From positions 29,492-93,491 of the forward strand of contig UQRW01000002.1 of NCBI GenBank assembly GCA_900543515.1: 64,000 nt of DNA. Reading direction: 5' to 3'. Below are positions 27,157 through 34,193 of this stretch, in pieces. The position numbers and the translations under genes are program-made. Position 1 is the stretch's first letter; each line of letters opens with the position of its first letter. The notes beneath the pieces are model-generated. The model ran no database searches. It saw nothing but the letters and a program-made list of their open reading frames with translations, and was not told the DNA's origin. The DNA is from an uncultured Collinsella sp. Its GTDB lineage: Bacteria; Actinomycetota; Coriobacteriia; Coriobacteriales; Coriobacteriaceae.

Positions 27157-28071
27157 ATGACTGATGCCGTTGAGGTTCTGCGAATTGATTCGCTCGAGGA
27201 CGAGCGGCTCGATGCCTACGTGCGACTGACCGAGCGTGAGCTTCGCTGCGTGCTAGAGCCGCAAAAGGGCATCTTTATCGCCGAGAGTGCCAAGGTTATT
27301 GAGCGCGCGGTGCGTGCCGGATACGAGCCGGTGAGCTTTCTTTTGGGCGAACGCTGGCTCGATCAGATGATGCCGCTGTTTGAGCGCCTGGTTGTGCGCG
27401 AGGGCGCAGGTCCGGTTCCTGTGTTCGTTGCCTCCATGGAGCTCATGGAGCAATTAACGGGCTTTAACGTGACGCGCGGCGCGCTCGCGGCGTTTCGTCG
27501 CCCGCGGCAGATTCCGGTTGATGAGTTTCTCGACGGCGTCGTCGAGGCGGCGGGGGAGCGTCCGGTGCGTGTGTGCGTGCTCGAGGGCATTGTCGACCAT
27601 ACCAATGTGGGCGCGATTTTCCGTTCGGCGGCCGCATTGAACGTTGACGGTATTTTGGTCAGCCCTACGTGCTGCGACCCGCTGTACCGTCGCTCGGCCC
27701 GCGTGAGCATGGGCACGGTGTTTCAGGTGCCGTGGACGCGCATTGGCAGCGAGGCTCGTGTGTGGCCGCACGATGGCCTGGCGGCACTGCACGAAGCCGG
27801 TTTTTCCTGTGCTGCGATGGCATTGACGGACGATTCCGTATCGCTGGGCGATCCCGTGCTGCAGGAGATTGACCGCCTGGCAATCTTTATGGGTACCGAG
27901 GGTGCCGGCCTGGGTGCCAAGACTATCGCGGGCTGCGACCGGGCCGTGCGCATTCCGATGGCGCACGGGGTCGATTCGCTTAACGTGGCCGCGGCGAGTG
28001 CCGTCGCCTTTTGGCAGCTGTGCCCGCACGTGAGCAACGAGTATCACTATCAGCCGGGGCTGTATCACTAG
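27157..28071 (+). CDS. TrmH/SpoU-family RNA 2'-O-methyltransferase
   Basis: The protein is a SPOUT-class RNA methyltransferase. From ATG 27157 it has 304 residues; an ATG at 27124 would add 11 but overlaps a probable -10. An N-terminal substrate-binding region contains GIFIAESAKVIERAV. The SPOUT domain shows VDHTNVGAIFRSAAAL (motif 1), FMGTEGAGL (motif 2) and IPMAHGVDSLNVAAASAVA (motif 3), which form the knotted SAM site. Which tRNA or rRNA ribose is methylated cannot be told. It appears monocistronic. Confidence 0.88.
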   Translation: MTDAVEVLRIDSLEDERLDAYVRLTERELRCVLEPQKGIFIAESAKVIERAVRAGYEPVSFLLGERWLDQMMPLFERLVVREGAGPVPVFVASMELMEQLTGFNVTRGALAAFRRPRQIPVDEFLDGVVEAAGERPVRVCVLEGIVDHTNVGAIFRSAAALNVDGILVSPTCCDPLYRRSARVSMGTVFQVPWTRIGSEARVWPHDGLAALHEAGFSCAAMALTDDSVSLGDPVLQEIDRLAIFMGTEGAGLGAKTIAGCDRAVRIPMAHGVDSLNVAAASAVAFWQLCPHVSNEYHYQPGLYH

Positions 28072-28126
28072 GCAGATATTTTGCACTGGGCTCTGATTCG
28101 GGGTGTTTCGGTCGACGCCGGTCGGT

Positions 28127-28134
28127 GCTAAGCT
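28127..28134 (+). promoter_or_regulatory. Possible extended -10 before the MATE gene (GCTAAGCT)
   Basis: GGTGCTAAGCT resembles the rpoD upstream site TGTGCTAAAGT. TAAGCT would be the -10, 63 bases before the GTG start. Confidence 0.3.
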
Positions 28135-28196
28135 GGTATTTGCTTTGGTCTTAAATTGCCGTTTTGTTGTTTAACATACGTTGGCGGGGAGGGCGT

Positions 28197-29546
28197 GTGG
28201 CTAAGAAATCTACGGCTATCGATGTAACGCAGGGTGTCATTTGGCAACAGCTGCTGTCGCTGTGCGTTCCCATCTTTTTTAGTTCGTTTTTTCAGCAGGC
28301 CTACACGCTTATCGGTACGTATATCGTTGGCCAGTTTGGCGGCAAGCTCGCGCTGGGTGGCATTCAAGCCACGATGGTGCTCACCGAGCTCTGCATTGGC
28401 TTTTGCGTTGGCGTCGGCGCCGGCTGCGCGGTCATTACCGGTCAGTATTTTGGCCAGCACGATGATGAGCGACTGAGTCGTTCGGTCCATACAGCCATGA
28501 CGCTCGCGCTGGTGGGCGGTATCGCTTTCTCGATTCTTGGCATAGTGTTCGTTGAGCCCATGCTGGTGCTTATGAACACGCCGCATGAACTATTGGCCGA
28601 GGGCGTGGCCTATGCTCGCTGTTATTTTGCCGCGATGGTTGCGGCACTGCTGCTTAATATGGGAACCGCACTGCTGCGTGCCGTGGGCGACACGCGCGGC
28701 CCCGCCGTGATCATTGCCTCTGGCTGCCTGGTTAACGTGGTGCTGGATATCATTTTTGTCGCTGTGTTGCATATGGAGGCGCTGGGCTGCGGCATCGCGG
28801 TGGCGCTGACCATTTGCTCCAATGCAACGATGATCGTGTTGCGCATGATGCGCGCTCCGGGTGCATGGCGTCTTTCGCTGTCTAAGCTCGGTATCGATCG
28901 CGGTATTTGCAAGAGTATGATCTCGTGTGGTCTGCCACTCGGTTTTCAATCGGCTGCCTATTCGATCTCGAACGTGCTGATCCAGGTATCGGTTAATTCG
29001 TTTGGCGCCGATGTCACGACTGCTTGGGGTCTATCTGGGCGCCTGGATGGCATTATCTGGATGGTGACCGAGGCGCTCGGCGTATCGATCACTACGTTCT
29101 CGGCGCAGAACTTTGGCGCGCGCAACTACGAGCGCATGCGCAAGGGCTACCATACGTCGCTCGTGCTGTCGTTTATGCTCATTGGTGGCCTGTCTGCCGT
29201 GCTGCTGGTGTTCTCGGGCCCGCTGTCGCGTTTGTTTGTCGACGATGCTTCGATTTCGGCGTACACCACGACTATCCTCCATTTCAGTGCGCCGTTCTAT
29301 GCGATTTTCTCGATTATCGAGAACGCCTCGGGTTCCATCCGCGGCGCCGGCGTGAGTTTGCAGCCTATGATGCTCACCATCTTTGGCACCGTTGTCTTGA
29401 GGGTGATCTGGGTGTTTGCGATCATGCCCTTCGATCCGTCGCTCGAGCATCTACTGCTGGTTTACCCCGTAACCTGGCTCATCACCGCAACCATGTTCAC
29501 CATCTACCATCACAGCGGCAACTGGCTCGGCCGCGCCACCGCCTAG
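28197..29546 (+). CDS. MATE family efflux transporter
   Basis: This is a multidrug and toxic compound extrusion type exporter of 449 residues, expected to have 12 membrane helices. GTG 28197 is preferred because GGGGAGGG lies just upstream; a TTG at 28164 lacks a site. The first membrane segment is preceded by GVIWQQLLSLCVPIFFSSFF. The internal GALLRAVGDT-like motif appears as GTALLRAVGDTRGP, and GSIRGAGVSLQPM repeats it in the second half. Substrate is unknown. It is transcribed alone and runs toward the broken cobO gene. Confidence 0.9.
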   Translation: MAKKSTAIDVTQGVIWQQLLSLCVPIFFSSFFQQAYTLIGTYIVGQFGGKLALGGIQATMVLTELCIGFCVGVGAGCAVITGQYFGQHDDERLSRSVHTAMTLALVGGIAFSILGIVFVEPMLVLMNTPHELLAEGVAYARCYFAAMVAALLLNMGTALLRAVGDTRGPAVIIASGCLVNVVLDIIFVAVLHMEALGCGIAVALTICSNATMIVLRMMRAPGAWRLSLSKLGIDRGICKSMISCGLPLGFQSAAYSISNVLIQVSVNSFGADVTTAWGLSGRLDGIIWMVTEALGVSITTFSAQNFGARNYERMRKGYHTSLVLSFMLIGGLSAVLLVFSGPLSRLFVDDASISAYTTTILHFSAPFYAIFSIIENASGSIRGAGVSLQPMMLTIFGTVVLRVIWVFAIMPFDPSLEHLLLVYPVTWLITATMFTIYHHSGNWLGRATA

Positions 29547-29571
29547 CCATTCGGGACGTCCCCAATGGCTA
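29544..29571. repeat. GGGAC-core palindrome B
   Basis: TAGCCATT and AATGGCTA enclose CGGGACGTCCCC, so 26 of the 28 bases obey two-fold symmetry. It includes the stop codons of both the MATE gene (+) and cobO (-), placing the whole junction of two convergent genes inside one palindrome. Confidence 0.75.
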
Positions 29572-30054
29572 GTATTCGATGCCTTGGCGGGCTAGGAGGC
29601 CTTCGTCGAAGTAGTGTTTGATGGGACGTATTTCGGTGACTAAGTCCGCGAGGTCGGCCAACGGCAGCAGCCCGCGGCCGGTGAGCACGAGTTCCGTGGT
29701 GGCGGGCTTTATCGCGATCAGCGCTTCGACATCCTCGCGTGTCACGAAGCCGCGGCGCATGGCCTCGCCGAGTTCGTCCAAAATCAGAACGTCGACCTGT
29801 GATATCTGCTCGCATGCGAGCTCCATGATCTGTGCGGCGCAAGCCTCGGGCGTGTCGCGGTCAGCTTGTACGATGCGCAGCCCCAGGCGCGGCGCGGCAT
29901 CGTGTTCGGCGCAGTGCAGCTTCTTGGCAAACTGCAGCCTAAGAACGTCGAGCCCGTAGCCCGTCGCGCGCAGCGCGAGCCCCAGCGCAGCCGTCGTCTT
30001 GCCCTTGCCGTCGCCTGTATAGATTTGAACCTTGCCGACTTACAGTGATGCCAT
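29569..30054 (-). pseudogene. cobO: cobO, cob(I)yrinic acid a,c-diamide adenosyltransferase, nonsense codon 5
   Basis: CobO adenosylates the corrinoid cobalt. The coding frame from ATG 30054 (preceded by AAAGGA) reads MASL, then TAA (30042-30040), then VGKVQIYTGDGKGKTTAALG and continues open to the stop at 29569. The body keeps Walker A (GDGKGKTTA), ILDELGEAMRRGFV, LVLTGRG, LVTEIRPIKHYFDEG and the family ending ARQGIEY. A CAA-to-TAA change would explain the single lesion. The next ATG, at 29826, would lose the P-loop. It is isolated from other cobalamin genes. A sequencing error cannot be excluded. Confidence 0.8.
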
Positions 30055-30080
30055 CTCTGTCCTTTCGTGCCCGGCGTCGG

Positions 30081-30107
30081 TTTATCGCCGTCCGGGTTGG
30101 GTATTCT
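30081..30107 (+). promoter_or_regulatory. Possible promoter of ftsH
   Basis: TTTATC (30081-30086) and TATTCT (30102-30107) are 15 bases apart. The -10 is preceded by GG (GGTATTCT). Transcription would begin near 30114. Confidence 0.45.
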
Positions 30108-30146
30108 AGAAAGCAGTATCAACCCCAGTAGATGGAGTTCAAGCAG

Positions 30147-32039
30147 ATGGAGATGGATGACAACAAGCGTAGACGGAATATGATCCTCTACGTGCTCATC
30201 GCCTTCGTCGTCTACCTCGTGCTCTCGACCGTTCTGTTCCCCAACATCGGTCACACGCAGCAGATTACGAAGACCGATTACTCGACGTTTGTCAAAGCAC
30301 TCGATAAGAAGAGTGTCGACAAGGTCGAGTACAACACGGACGATTACTCGATTTATTACACCAAGAAGGGCGAGGACGAGAATAGCGCCTATAAGACGAC
30401 CGGTGTGCCGAACGATGCGGGCTTTACCGATCGCGTGCTTGAGTCTGGCGCTTCGCTGGAGTCGGTCGTTCCCGATAAAAACTCGGGTTTGATGACCTAC
30501 TACATGCTCACACTCATTCTTCCCATGGCGATTTTCTTCCTCATCGGTTGGTGGCTCAACCGCCGCATGAAGAAGGCTATGGGCGATGACGGCCCGTCGA
30601 TGAACTTTGGCGGCGGCGGTTTTGGCGGCGGCGGGCTGGGTAAGTCCGGCGCGCGCGTGATCGCCTCCAAGGACGTGGGCGTGACCTTTAAGGACGTCGC
30701 TGGCCAGGAAGAGGCCAAGGAATCTCTCAAGGAGGTCGTCGATTTTCTGGAGAAGCCGCAGCGCTACGAGGAGATTGGCGCCAAGCTGCCGCGCGGTGCT
30801 CTCCTTGTTGGCCCTCCGGGTACCGGTAAGACCCTGCTTGCCAAGGCTGTTGCCGGCGAGGCCGGTGTTCCGTTCTTTAGCATTTCGGGCTCTGAGTTCG
30901 TTGAGATGTTTGTTGGTCGCGGCGCTGCTAAGGTTCGTGACCTGTTTAAGCAGGCCAAGGAAAAGGCCCCGTGCATCGTCTTTATCGACGAGATCGATAC
31001 CATTGGTAAGAAGCGCGATGGCGGCGGCTTTAGCGGCAACGACGAGCGCGAGCAGACGCTCAATCAGTTGCTGACCGAGATGGATGGCTTCGATAACCAC
31101 AAGGGTATCGTTGTCCTCGCTGCCACCAACCGTCCCGACAGCCTCGATCCGGCCCTGCTACGCCCCGGTCGTTTTGACCGCCGCATCCCCGTCGAGTTGC
31201 CCGATCTGACCGGCCGTAAGAACATTCTTGAGTTGCATGCCAAGAGCGTGAAGACGCAGCCGCCGATCGATTTGACCGCGATTGCCCGCGCCACGCCTGG
31301 TGCCTCGGGCGCCGATTTGGCCAATATCATCAACGAGGGCGCCCTGCGCGCCGTTCGCGAAGGTCGCAAGCGTGCAACCCAGGACGACTTCGAGGAGTCG
31401 GTGGAGGTCGTCATTGCCGGCCAACAGCGTAAGTCCACGGTGCTTTCCGACCACGAGAAGCAGGTCGTTTCCTACCATGAGATCGGCCATGCCATTGTTG
31501 CCGCTCGCCAGAAGGGCTCTGCGCCGGTCACGAAGATCACCATCGTGCCACGCACGAGCGGTGCTCTGGGCTACACCATGCAGGTCGAGGAGGATGAGCG
31601 TTTCCTGACCACACGCCAGGAGGTCCTGGACAAGCTCGCCGTCTACTGCGGTGGCCGTGCGGCCGAGGAGCTCATCTTTGGTGAGATGACGACTGGCGCC
31701 GCCAACGATATCGAGCAGGCCACCAAGCTCGCCCGAAACATGGTGACGCGCTTTGGTATGTCCGACGAGTTTGGCATGATGGCGCTCGGTACCGTCCAGA
31801 ATGCGTACCTCAACCAGGATACGTCGCTCACCTGCGCCCCCGGTACGGCCGAGCGTGTGGACGCAATTGTCGCCAAGTTGATTGAGGATGCGCACGACCG
31901 CGCCCTGCAGATCCTCAAGGAAAACAAGTTCAAGCTCCACGAGCTGGCTCGTTATCTGTACAAGAAGGAGACGATCACGGGCGAGGAGTTCATGAATCTC
32001 CTCACGCGCGAGAACCCGCTGATGCCCAAGCAGCAGTAA
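30147..32039 (+). CDS. ftsH: ATP-dependent zinc metalloprotease FtsH
   Basis: FtsH is a membrane-anchored AAA protease that degrades short-lived and misfolded membrane proteins. Two N-terminal membrane segments flank an external domain (~residues 14-36 and ~118-138). A Gly/Phe-rich linker (GGGGFGGGGLG) precedes the AAA domain with GPPGTGKTLLAKAVAG, IVFIDEID and the SRH region. The zinc site is HEIGHAI, with the third ligand in GAANDIEQAT. I chose ATG 30147, which has GGAG nine bases upstream; ATG 30132 and 30153 are alternatives. The length, 630 residues, is normal. Confidence 0.95.
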   Translation: MEMDDNKRRRNMILYVLIAFVVYLVLSTVLFPNIGHTQQITKTDYSTFVKALDKKSVDKVEYNTDDYSIYYTKKGEDENSAYKTTGVPNDAGFTDRVLESGASLESVVPDKNSGLMTYYMLTLILPMAIFFLIGWWLNRRMKKAMGDDGPSMNFGGGGFGGGGLGKSGARVIASKDVGVTFKDVAGQEEAKESLKEVVDFLEKPQRYEEIGAKLPRGALLVGPPGTGKTLLAKAVAGEAGVPFFSISGSEFVEMFVGRGAAKVRDLFKQAKEKAPCIVFIDEIDTIGKKRDGGGFSGNDEREQTLNQLLTEMDGFDNHKGIVVLAATNRPDSLDPALLRPGRFDRRIPVELPDLTGRKNILELHAKSVKTQPPIDLTAIARATPGASGADLANIINEGALRAVREGRKRATQDDFEESVEVVIAGQQRKSTVLSDHEKQVVSYHEIGHAIVAARQKGSAPVTKITIVPRTSGALGYTMQVEEDERFLTTRQEVLDKLAVYCGGRAAEELIFGEMTTGAANDIEQATKLARNMVTRFGMSDEFGMMALGTVQNAYLNQDTSLTCAPGTAERVDAIVAKLIEDAHDRALQILKENKFKLHELARYLYKKETITGEEFMNLLTRENPLMPKQQ

Positions 32040-32065
32040 CGCCGCGGCCGAGCCAGTAAACGCCG

Positions 32066-32104
32066 ACGCCCCATTTGAGCAGCTTTCTCAAATGGGGCGT
32101 TTTG
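32066..32104 (+). terminator. Terminator of ftsH
   Basis: ACGCCCCATTTGAG and CTCAAATGGGGCGT make a perfect 14-bp stem followed by TTTTG. It ends 17 bases before the next gene. Confidence 0.88.
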
Positions 32105-32120
32105 CTTGAGAGGGATGGAA

Positions 32121-32576
32121 ATGAAGATCGTGGTGAGCGCCTGCTTGATGGGCGAGAGCTGCAAGTATAACGGGCTCGATAACTACCACCGCGCGTTGGT
32201 CGAGGCTTGCGAGCGCACGGGGACCGAGGTCCTCCTCGTGTGCCCCGAGGTCTTTGGCGGCCTGCTCACGCCGCGCAAGCCGTCCGAGATTGTGAACGGC
32301 GAGGTTCGTACCTGCGAGGGCATCTCGGTTGATCGTGAATTTCGCCTGGGTGCCCAACGTGCGCTCGATATGTGCGAGCAGGCAGGCGGACCGGAAGAGA
32401 TAGTCGCGTGCATCCTTCAGGACCGCAGCCCCTCGTGCGGTGCGGGTCACATCTACGACGGAACATTCAGCGGCACCCTTACGGCGGGCAACGGCGTCTT
32501 CGTTGATTTACTGCTCCGCCACGGTTATCGCGTGATCCCGGCTAGCGAGTTCGACCCCAGCATGCTGGAGCAATAA
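32121..32576 (+). CDS. DUF523 family protein
   Basis: A 151-residue DUF523 protein of unknown function. ATG 32121 follows GAGAGG at seven bases. The family pattern is plain: SACLMGESCKYNGLDN, VCPEVFGGLLTPRKPSEI, and CILQDRSPSCGAGHIYDG. These carry conserved Cys residues that could bind metal or act in redox chemistry. It is convergent with the glycerol dehydrogenase-like gene and shares a terminator with it. No function is assigned. Confidence 0.85.
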   Translation: MKIVVSACLMGESCKYNGLDNYHRALVEACERTGTEVLLVCPEVFGGLLTPRKPSEIVNGEVRTCEGISVDREFRLGAQRALDMCEQAGGPEEIVACILQDRSPSCGAGHIYDGTFSGTLTAGNGVFVDLLLRHGYRVIPASEFDPSMLEQ

Positions 32577-32615
32577 AAAACCACCACAAAGGTGCTGCTC
32601 CCTTGTGGTGGTTTT
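32577..32615. terminator. Bidirectional terminator, ACCACCACAAAGG hairpin copy 1
   Basis: AAAACCACCACAAAGG and CCTTGTGGTGGTTTT form a long stem with an A-run on the left and a T-run on the right, so it can terminate on both strands between convergent genes. The arm sequence recurs at 40369. Confidence 0.85.
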
Positions 32616-32624
32616 GGCCTGGGT

Positions 32625-33707
32625 CTAGAGCGTGTGGCCGTAGGCGTTGGCGGCCTTGATGGCGGCGGCGAATTTTTCGTCGGTGAAGGGCTCCGGGTTG
32701 CCTTGCTTCCACTCGTTGGTGGCGTGTGCGTGCTCGCACAGGGCAGGGATATCGGTCTCGGAAAGCCCGACCTGCTCAAGCGTTACGGGCAGCCCCATCT
32801 GCTTGTTGAAGTCAGCATAGCGCTTAAGGTTCTCGGTGTCGCCCGTGTAGGCGAACAACACCAGCACGCCCAGGCTTACGACTTCGCCGTGCAGGTAGGT
32901 GCCCTCACGCGGAATGCTGCAGGTGGCGTTGTAGAACGCGTGCGCCACGCTCGAGTTGTAGTAGTAATCGTTCTGGTTGGTCAGGTTCGAGACATAGCCC
33001 GTGTTGACCACGATGTCGAGCGCGATCTGCTTGACGGCCTCGCTCGACAAATTCTGACGAACGTCCTCAAGACCCTGAACACCGTAGGTAAACAGCGGCT
33101 CGGAGCAGGTGTGGGCGAGTGCCAGGCCAAGACCGGCGGTGTGCTCCAAATTACCGGCGCTCGTGGCGTACTCGACCTCGGGCTGCTTAGACAGGGCATC
33201 GCCCACGCCGGCCCAGAAGTACTCTGCCGGTGCCTCGGCGATGATCTTGGGGTTGATGAAGATGTGCGCCGGTCGGTTGGGGTACGAATAGCCCTCGAGC
33301 GAGCCATCGTCATTGTAGACAACGGCAATGGCGGTCGCGGCCGAGCAGTTGGAGCAAATCGTCGGTACGGTAAAGACGATCTTCTTGAGCTCGATGGCTG
33401 CGGTCTTCACGGTGTCGAGCGCCTTGCCGCCGCCGCATGCGATGAGCACGTCGGCTTCCTGGCAGGCAGGGGAGTTCACGACCTTGGCGATATTGGCGCG
33501 CGTACTGTTGGTGCCATAGACGCGCGTCTCCAGGACCTCGACATCGGTACCTTCAAGTGCCGCCTCGATTCCCGGCAGCGCCGCAGCCAGGGCTCGCTTG
33601 CCGCCGATGATGGCGACCTTGGTCGCTCCGTACTCGGCCAGTGCGGCGGGCAGCTCGGTAAAGCAATCCTCGCCAACGGTATAATCACTCATTCCAATCG
33701 TGCGCAT
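32625..33707 (-). CDS. gldA: Iron-containing alcohol dehydrogenase family, glycerol dehydrogenase-like
   Basis: The 360-residue protein belongs to the metal-dependent glycerol dehydrogenase group, which oxidises glycerol to dihydroxyacetone with NAD. The NAD-binding segment is ACGGGKALDTVKTAA. Metal ligands are expected in WAGVGDALSKQPE (Asp) and in the two His regions LALAHTCSE and YLHGEVVSLG. GAAGG lies five bases before the ATG. No dihydroxyacetone kinase is next to it, so the physiological substrate is open; other polyols or hydroxyketones are possible. It is divergent from ileS. Confidence 0.8.
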   Translation of the reverse strand: MRTIGMSDYTVGEDCFTELPAALAEYGATKVAIIGGKRALAAALPGIEAALEGTDVEVLETRVYGTNSTRANIAKVVNSPACQEADVLIACGGGKALDTVKTAAIELKKIVFTVPTICSNCSAATAIAVVYNDDGSLEGYSYPNRPAHIFINPKIIAEAPAEYFWAGVGDALSKQPEVEYATSAGNLEHTAGLGLALAHTCSEPLFTYGVQGLEDVRQNLSSEAVKQIALDIVVNTGYVSNLTNQNDYYYNSSVAHAFYNATCSIPREGTYLHGEVVSLGVLVLFAYTGDTENLKRYADFNKQMGLPVTLEQVGLSETDIPALCEHAHATNEWKQGNPEPFTDEKFAAAIKAANAYGHTL

Positions 33708-33829
33708 GGCAACCTTCTTTCTTTCGATAAAGTGCTTTCAGGTATTTTGCTCCTAGAGCAGGGCTGTAATAGCGAGAAATTTCGAACGTATAAAACCAAT
33801 GTTGAGGGTTTTTCGACGGCGCTGACCGT

Positions 33830-33837
33830 GCTACCAT
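33830..33837 (+). promoter_or_regulatory. Promoter -10 of the ileS T-box leader
   Basis: GTGCTACCAT gives an extended -10 (TGC then TACCAT). TTTCGA at 33811-33816 is a poor -35 at 15 bases. Transcription would start near 33844, just before the T-box stem I. Confidence 0.45.
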
Positions 33838-33852
33838 ACACCGCATGAGCGT

Positions 33853-34150
33853 TGATGGGGACGAGTAGTCGGCCGTCCGCATGCTACAGAGAGCGGGGAG
33901 CGCTGAGATCCCGTGCATGCGACCGATGAAAATCACCCCGGAGCTGCGGTCCCAACGGACGTGCCGCATGGGCACGTCTTAGTAGATATCGCCGAGATGG
34001 TCGTCGATACAGGCCAGCCGAGTAACGGATGCGAGCGCGCGAATACGCGGGCGAGGGCATCTAAGCTGGGTGGTTAAACGAAGAGCTTTTGCGGGCGTAC
34101 AGTCCGTTTTGTGGCGCTTCGTCCCAGCTTGTAGGGACGGGCGCTTTTTT
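33853..34150 (+). promoter_or_regulatory. T-box riboswitch (isoleucine), transcription-attenuation type
   Basis: The leader senses uncharged tRNA-Ile and controls ileS. Stem I starts with GATGGGGACGAGTAG, holding the conserved AGTA bulge, and the lower stem GGGG pairs with CCCC after the specifier loop. An upper stem pairs CGCATGC with GCATGCG. The specifier reads ATC (33932-33934) followed by A, an isoleucine codon. The T-box is CTGGGTGGTTAAACG (34066-34080): the TGGT bulge fits the tRNA-Ile end ACCA, but the usual ACCGCG half is changed. The antiterminator pairs AAGCTGGG (34063-34070) with CCCAGCTT (34123-34130); the competing terminator occupies 34114-34150. Confidence 0.88.
34114..34150 (+). 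terminator. Regulated terminator of the ileS T-box
   Basis: GCGCTTCGTCCC and GGGACGGGCGC pair (with a small internal loop) around AGCTTGTA and are followed by TTTTTT. The left arm contains the TTCGTCCC that also pairs in the antiterminator, giving two exclusive folds. Confidence 0.85.
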
Positions 34151-34193
34151 GGTGCCCAACGGGCGTGCGCGCCCATGACAAGAAAGGGGTACC

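Noticed and set aside
29827..30042. CobO read from a GTC codon right after the TAA as a functional start
   Set aside because: GTC is not a usual start and has no ribosome binding site at proper distance; the normal ATG with a good site lies four codons before the TAA.
29784..31100. 438-codon minus-strand frame across ftsH and the cobO start
   Set aside because: Shadow of ftsH. The CobO protein is in another frame, so this was not taken as its upstream part.
32592..33848. Plus-strand frame of 418 codons opposite the glycerol dehydrogenase-like gene
   Set aside because: The minus-strand frame has intact family motifs and a good ribosome binding site; the plus frame has neither.
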